Below, one piece after another: positions 62,791 through 64,000 of a DNA stretch of 64,000 nucleotides. The stretch lies in assembly GCF_000157895.3 (NCBI RefSeq), contig NC_022663.1, forward strand, positions 248,001 to 312,000, read 5' to 3'. Positions within the stretch are counted from its first letter, which is position 1; every line of letters begins with the position of its first letter. The position numbers and the translations under genes are program-made. Origin of the DNA: Mycobacterium kansasii ATCC 12478 (GTDB lineage Bacteria > Actinomycetota > Actinomycetes > Mycobacteriales > Mycobacteriaceae). The notes under the pieces were generated by a model. The model did no database searches. It was not told the DNA's origin and was given only the letters and a program-made list of their open reading frames with translations.

Positions 62791-63882
62791 TCAGACGCGG
62801 ATGAACTTCTGTTCGCCCATGCCGAACATGCCATCGACCGAAAGGTCGACGTCGTCGGTGTGGATCCGGCCTTCGTACCAGCCGAAGGGGCCGTAATACT
62901 CGGCGAGCCATCGGCGCGGGCCGACGTGCAGCTCGGAACGGACAGTCGGCGTGAACCGCACCTCGACCTGTCCCGACCCGTCGGCATCGCGCACGATCCA
63001 GGAACCCCAGGGCCCGTCGGGCCGTTCCACATGGACGGCGGGCAGGCGGTGGACCCGGTCGCCGAGCCAGACGGCGTTCTCGTTATAGCGCTGCGGGTCG
63101 CGCACCTGGTTGTCGGTCAGGTTGAAGCCCTCGACGCGGCCCCCATCGCTGCGGCGCACTGCGGTCACCCAGTCGTACCGCATAGGCGAGGGGTAGTCCC
63201 CGTGGTGGTCGTCGAGGATCATGAACGAACGGTCGGGGTCGAACACGGTGAGTTCAGCGCCGGCGCGGAGCGTGCCGGCGAACGGCATCATCGTCTTGTG
63301 CGAGTAGAGCGCACGATCGTCGGCGAAGGGGTGGCAGATCACCAGGTGTCCCGCCTCTCCGGGGCCGCAGCGCCCGGCGCCGTGCAACTCCAGCGGCGGT
63401 AGCGCGCCGCGCCCAGGGTGGCTGGCGTCCACTGCGACCACGCCCGAGTCCATCTCGTTGGTCAGCTGCAGCGAGAAGCGTCCAACGTGACCGTGAGACC
63501 GGGTGTGGTTCAGGCCGCGAGCGACGTGCACCATCGAGGTCGGCACCTTCTGCTCCCACCGACCGATCGTGGCCGCCTGCTTGTCAACGACCAGCACTTG
63601 CAGCAGCGAGATCGACTTCGTGTCGTAGACGGCGCCGAGCACGAACACCGCGTCGTCACCGAGCTGGAACGCCTCCCACTCCTTGAGCCGGGCGTTGCGC
63701 GCGGCGCGCTGCAGGCGACCACGAGCTCCGGTGGCGGTGACCACGTCGAGTGGGTTGATCCGCGCGATCGGGCCGTTGTAGGTGCCGAACCGGTAGCGAC
63801 CATCGAGCACCAGCTGGGCAGGTGGCGGCTCGTGCGTGCGCACCAGGTCGGACGGGCCGGTCTGCGGGGTCTCGGTGTCCAC
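62791..63882 (-). CDS. DUF2804 family protein
   Basis: About 363 residues from GTG 63882 (GTG 63909 is also possible). NARLKEWEAFQLGDDAVFVLGAVYDTK, HPFADDRALYSHKTMMPFAG, MILDDHHGDYPSPMRYDWV and RWLAEYYGPFGWYEGRI fit the DUF2804 family, a lipocalin-like or hydroxyneurosporene-synthase-like beta fold of unknown function. No signal peptide. The C-terminus DGMFGMGEQKFIRV is typical. Confidence 0.82.
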   Translation of the reverse strand: MDTETPQTGPSDLVRTHEPPPAQLVLDGRYRFGTYNGPIARINPLDVVTATGARGRLQRAARNARLKEWEAFQLGDDAVFVLGAVYDTKSISLLQVLVVDKQAATIGRWEQKVPTSMVHVARGLNHTRSHGHVGRFSLQLTNEMDSGVVAVDASHPGRGALPPLELHGAGRCGPGEAGHLVICHPFADDRALYSHKTMMPFAGTLRAGAELTVFDPDRSFMILDDHHGDYPSPMRYDWVTAVRRSDGGRVEGFNLTDNQVRDPQRYNENAVWLGDRVHRLPAVHVERPDGPWGSWIVRDADGSGQVEVRFTPTVRSELHVGPRRWLAEYYGPFGWYEGRIHTDDVDLSVDGMFGMGEQKFIRV

Positions 63883-64000
63883 CGCCGGAGCGTACCGGAG
63901 AGGCAGCACCTATGGCGCCATGGACACTTACGGCCGACTCGGGCAGGGGTGATTCATCCGATGAACACGGCGAGGCCATTGGCCGGAGGCCTTGAGTTTG

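Overview
The window is GC-rich DNA from a slow-growing, non-tuberculous Mycobacterium, probably near the M. marinum/M. kansasii/M. gordonae group. The evidence is PE35-like and PE_PGRS proteins, a furA-katG operon, cutinases, a mycolic acid cyclopropane synthase, an L,D-transpeptidase and many mycobacterial secreted proteins. Three genes match M. tuberculosis relatives I know (PE_PGRS35, Cfp21 and the CBM2 protein Rv1987), but the order is otherwise rearranged. Species is not decidable without alignment.

Region 1 (1-16 kb): a divergent pair of PE35-like genes, a truncated condensation-type acyltransferase, a CitA/CitB-type two-component system, an epimerase, two coupled exported proteins, an orphan EF-Tu domain 2 protein, a GH16 glucanase, an MDR oxidoreductase, a methyltransferase, an M48 protease, a serpin-like protein, a cutinase, a truncated LLM flavoprotein and a DUF167 protein.

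Region 2 (16-35 kb): two paralogous ferredoxin / ferredoxin reductase / cytochrome P450 cassettes in opposite orientation, 8.3 kb apart. Between them lie an LdtB-like transpeptidase, a C39-like lipoprotein, katG and furA, a SRPBCC protein and an MmaA2-type cyclopropane synthase. After the second cassette come an aspartic-protease PE_PGRS with cfp21, then a radical SAM enzyme preceded by a translationally coupled 45-residue peptide gene.

Region 3 (35-52 kb): HrpA helicase, a class A flavin monooxygenase, a cyclic-nucleotide-binding protein divergent from a class III adenylate cyclase, a LOG-family protein, an NnrE-type epimerase with a long extra N-terminus, a classical PE_PGRS, a fructosamine kinase, a nitroreductase, a PfkB kinase and a TetR regulator.

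Region 4 (52-64 kb) is accessory: a vapBC locus with a perfect operator, a CBM2 protein, an SDR, decayed IS110 and IS3 remnants, then an intact three-gene operon (OB-fold membrane protein, 1048-residue HerA/VirB4-like ATPase with cysteine clusters, repeat-bearing Pro/Thr-rich protein), a second vapBC locus with its own operator, and a DUF2804 protein. The HerA-type operon, between insertion-sequence debris and a toxin-antitoxin locus, is the best candidate here for an undescribed system. The peptide/radical SAM pair is second.
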